This document shows, piece by piece, positions 34,409-36,319 of a DNA stretch of 36,319 nucleotides (position 1 is the first letter of the stretch; the number at the start of each line of letters is the position of its first letter). The stretch covers positions 1-36,319 of IMG/VR virus record IMGVR_UViG_3300042549_010402. One strand, given 5' to 3'. A program made the position numbers and the translations under genes. This DNA is from a virus. Below the pieces are notes generated by a model. The model made no database searches and was not told where the DNA came from. It saw nothing but the letters and a program-made list of their open reading frames with translations.

Positions 34409-35076
34409 GGCGTCTCCGGGAGGGTGTGAGGGATGCGCCCGCGGATCGCGGCGGGCATCTCGTAGGGGGTGGCGCGCAGCCACCGCGCGAGGCGCACGCA
34501 CACGTCGAGCGGGGGCACGAGGCCCGCGCGGATCGTGGCGAGGTGCGAGCGCATGACGCCGCGCGCGAGCTCGTGGTCGCCCGCGTCGAGGTGGTAGAGG
34601 TCGCCCAGCGTCGGCGCCTCGACGGGCAGCTCGCCCGTGAGCACGAAACGCAACCACAGCGCGCACGCGGTCGCGTCGGCCTCGGCGCGCGCACGGAGCT
34701 CGCCCGAGGTGTAGTCCACCACGGAGGCGACGCGCCCATCGGCCACCTGCCGCACGTGGCACCACTCGTGGGCGAGCGTGCAGGCCTCCGTGATCGGGTC
34801 GGCCACCGCGGCAGGCGAGAGCACGATCACGGGATCGAAAGGGGTCGCGAGCGTGACGCTGGTGCGCTCCGCGCGCTCGTCGAGGGCGTCGAGCACAGGG
34901 GCAGCAACGGCGCGCGCGGCAGCCGGGAGCAGGCCCGTGAGGGCGCGGTAGAGCCCCGCGACGGCAGCGAGCGCGGGGTCACCGGGGCGCAGCACCGTCG
35001 CGCGGCGCCACGCGAGCAGGTGCACGCGCAGCGCGTTGGTGAGCGCGGGCGTCCACGTGGTGGCCTGGTCGCTCAT
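34405..35076 (-). CDS. Putative zinc metallopeptidase (HExxH) in the lysis cassette
   Basis: This 223-aa protein starts at ATG 35076 in ATGA overlap. The motif ACTLAHEWCHVRQ gives HEWCH (103-107), the zinc-binding HExxH. Possible third ligands are Glu126 or Glu132 in YTSGELRARAEADATACALW. A helical N-terminus (about 10-70) and a C-terminal helical tail flank it. No signal peptide is visible. The motif plus a nearby Arg/Glu-rich helix recalls M4/M78-like peptidases of unknown substrate. In a lysis cassette it might cut peptidoglycan cross-links or process a protein. Confidence 0.65.
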   Translation of the reverse strand: MSDQATTWTPALTNALRVHLLAWRRATVLRPGDPALAAVAGLYRALTGLLPAAARAVAAPVLDALDERAERTSVTLATPFDPVIVLSPAAVADPITEACTLAHEWCHVRQVADGRVASVVDYTSGELRARAEADATACALWLRFVLTGELPVEAPTLGDLYHLDAGDHELARGVMRSHLATIRAGLVPPLDVCVRLARWLRATPYEMPAAIRGRIPHTLPETP

Positions 35077-35378
35077 GGCGCACCCCCATCGACGGGCGCG
35101 CAGTGCGCGACGCCGCCGGTCACGACGCACACGCCGCCGACGCTCGCGCAGGTGCGGTCGCCCGCGGGCTCCCAGCGCTGCGACGCGCTGCACACGTAGG
35201 GGCGATCGTCGCGGCATGACTGCGCCGCGGGCGTGCAGCCGCTCACGGGCGGCAGGCGCGGGTGACAGCCGTCGAGCGCGAGCCCGACGAGGCCGATCGC
35301 GAGGAGCACGGCGCCGACGCGCACGAGCGCGGTGCTGAGGCGGTCGAAGCCGTCGGGGTTGTGGTGGGGCTCGGTCAT
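35073..35378 (-). CDS. Membrane-anchored Cys-rich protein
   Basis: This 101-aa protein has a 20-residue N-terminus, one membrane helix (about 20-37, VRVGAVLLAIGLVGLALDGC) and an outside domain of 60 residues with seven Cys (38, 48, 55, 63, 77, 84, 93). LDGC at the end of the helix is lipobox-like, but Asp at -2 and the long N-terminus are atypical. A spanin-like or cell-envelope role is possible because it lies between the receiver-membrane fusion and the peptidase. ATG 35378; stop overlaps the peptidase ATG. Confidence 0.62.
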   Translation of the reverse strand: MTEPHHNPDGFDRLSTALVRVGAVLLAIGLVGLALDGCHPRLPPVSGCTPAAQSCRDDRPYVCSASQRWEPAGDRTCASVGGVCVVTGGVAHCAPVDGGAP

Positions 35379-36127
35379 GTGGTCACCGCGGCGATGAGCG
35401 CGCCGACGAGCGCGATGGCGATCGTCAGCAGCGCGAGGGGGGCGGCGGGCGGCGAGGGCGGGCGGTCGGAGGCGTCGGCGGGTGTCGTCGAGAGCAGCGT
35501 CGCGAGGGCGACGGCCGCGGTGGCAGCGCCGACGCTGCGCCCTCCGATCGACCGCAGGCCCGTCGAGACGCCGAGGATGGCGCCGATGCCCACGAGCGCG
35601 AGCTCGCCGCTGAGCTTGCCCGCCGCGCAGAGATACGCGAGGGCGATCACGCCCACGATGTCGCCGAGCCTGTCGATCACCTGCACCGCGACGGGCGGTG
35701 TCCCCGGGGCGCTCCGGGTGACGGGCGCCGGTGTCGAGGCCTGCGCGCGCACGCCGCGCTGCGTGGGCTCAGGCACCTCGACGCCGAGCATGTCGCCCAC
35801 GAGGTCGCGGAGCACCTGCGCGGCGACGGGTTTCGCCGCGAAGCTCCATCCGCGCGGCGACGCCACGCGCTCGAGCGACGCGGGGTCGCGCCCCGACACG
35901 AGGAGCACGGGCACCTCGCGCGAGGCCAGCGCGTCGTGCAGGGACGTCGCGTCGTCGCCGAGCACGAGGTCGAGCACGCAGCCCTGGTAGGTGTGCGCGG
36001 CGAGGGCCGCGAGCGCGTCGGCGACGCTGTGCGCGGTGTCAACGTCGGCGAGGTCTCGCAGGAGCGGCGCGAGCGTCGAGGTGATGGCGCGATCGTCGTC
36101 GACGATGAGCAGGCGCGGGCGCGTCAC
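35375..36127 (-). CDS. Response-regulator receiver domain fused to a multi-helix membrane domain
   Basis: This 250-aa protein has an N-terminal REC domain (4-115) with every signature residue: acidic Asp10/11/12 in LLIVDDDRAI, phospho-acceptor Asp53 in CVLDLVLG, Ser78 in VLLVSGRD and Lys99 in FAAKPV. A Pro/Ala linker (118-148) follows, then hydrophobic segments at about 155-172, 175-191, 198-214 and 229-249, three to four membrane helices with short polar loops. Such a size and topology resembles a holin. No DNA-binding output domain is present. GTG 36127 overlaps the stop of the 84-aa gene as GTGA. It heads the block with peptidase and endolysin candidates. I know of no described phage protein with this architecture, but I cannot search for one. 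Confidence 0.85.
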   Translation of the reverse strand: MTRPRLLIVDDDRAITSTLAPLLRDLADVDTAHSVADALAALAAHTYQGCVLDLVLGDDATSLHDALASREVPVLLVSGRDPASLERVASPRGWSFAAKPVAAQVLRDLVGDMLGVEVPEPTQRGVRAQASTPAPVTRSAPGTPPVAVQVIDRLGDIVGVIALAYLCAAGKLSGELALVGIGAILGVSTGLRSIGGRSVGAATAAVALATLLSTTPADASDRPPSPPAAPLALLTIAIALVGALIAAVTT

Positions 36128-36319
36128 GGCATCACGGCCCGCGCGATGCGCCGCGCGAGGGCCACGCGGAGATCGGCGTCGAGCGCTTCGAACGTGTCGG
36201 CGTCGCTCACGGGGTGCTTCTCGATGTCGTCGAGCGCGCCCGTGATGAGCGCCGCGCGCTGCTCAGGGGTGCGCGCGATCATCGGGACGGGGAGCGCGGC
36301 GTTCGTGGCGTTCGCGATC
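36124..36319 (-). CDS. Hypothetical 84-aa protein, 3' part (start lies at 186 on the circle)
   Basis: This is the continuation of the gene that starts at ATG 186. Bases 36193-36319 duplicate 1-127, and the last 22 codons before the stop (FEALDADLRVALARRIARAV then MP) are unique to this side. The stop overlaps the GTG of the receiver-membrane gene (GTGA). See the entry at 1-186 for description; function unknown. Confidence 0.78.
   Translation of the reverse strand, partial: IANATNAALPVPMIARTPEQRAALITGALDDIEKHPVSDADTFEALDADLRVALARRIARAVMP
36193..36319. repeat. Terminal direct repeat, right copy
   Basis: Exact copy of bases 1-127. Removing one copy gives a circle of 36,192 bp. Confidence 0.93.

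Overview
This window is the complete genome of a temperate, tailed, high-GC phage with siphovirus-type tail genes, about 36.2 kb and closed as a circle. Bases 1-127 are repeated exactly at 36193-36319, and one reading frame runs through the junction, so the unique length is 36,192 bp. Host evidence is indirect. GC content is high, GTG starts are common, and one cargo gene encodes a lipoprotein of the type frequent in Myxococcota and related soil bacteria. The attachment site carries the 3' portion of a selenocysteine tRNA gene (selC), so the host should use selenocysteine. A Myxococcota-like host is my inference.

The switch lies at 25.9-26.6 kb. Two XRE-type regulators are divergently transcribed there. 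Three perfect ATGC-N6-GCAT palindromes lie at the two regulatory regions and look like repressor operators. Rightward (26.0-32.9 kb, + strand) come the repressor, a string of small early genes with ATGA/GTGA/TGATG stop-start overlaps, a RecT-like annealing protein, an excisionase-like HTH protein and a tyrosine integrase. The attP region follows: the tRNA-Sec 3' fragment flanked on both sides by repeated TGCTGA arm-type sites.

Leftward (25.9 kb down to 1, then across the junction to 33.2 kb, - strand) is a nearly gapless chain of about 28 kb. It starts with the Cro-like regulator, a small membrane protein, a nucleotide-modification-associated (DUF1599-like) protein, zinc-finger proteins, a RecU-like resolvase, a replication initiator with iteron-like repeats inside its gene, and a DnaB-like helicase. 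Head and packaging genes follow: small and large terminase, portal, neck protein, scaffold, HK97-type capsid protein and a candidate decoration protein. Tail genes come next: connector, terminator, tube, chaperones with a -1 frameshift, tape measure, hub-like and distal proteins, and a LamG-like receptor-binding protein. The last block, across the junction, looks like a lysis cassette: a response-regulator receiver domain fused to several membrane segments, a Cys-rich membrane protein, an HExxH peptidase, a 32-residue peptide, a TIM-barrel plus peptidoglycan-binding protein and a small membrane protein.

Two + strand cargo genes (1727-2113 and the lipoprotein at 6666-6944) interrupt the leftward late operon. 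Each has its own apparently leaderless promoter and fits the description of a moron. The most unusual item is the phage-encoded receiver domain joined to holin-like membrane helices at 35375-36127, which would tie lysis or a membrane function to two-component phosphorylation. Other notable items are the selC attachment site, the operator set, the probable origin inside the initiator gene, and a textbook slippery heptamer in the tail chaperone genes.
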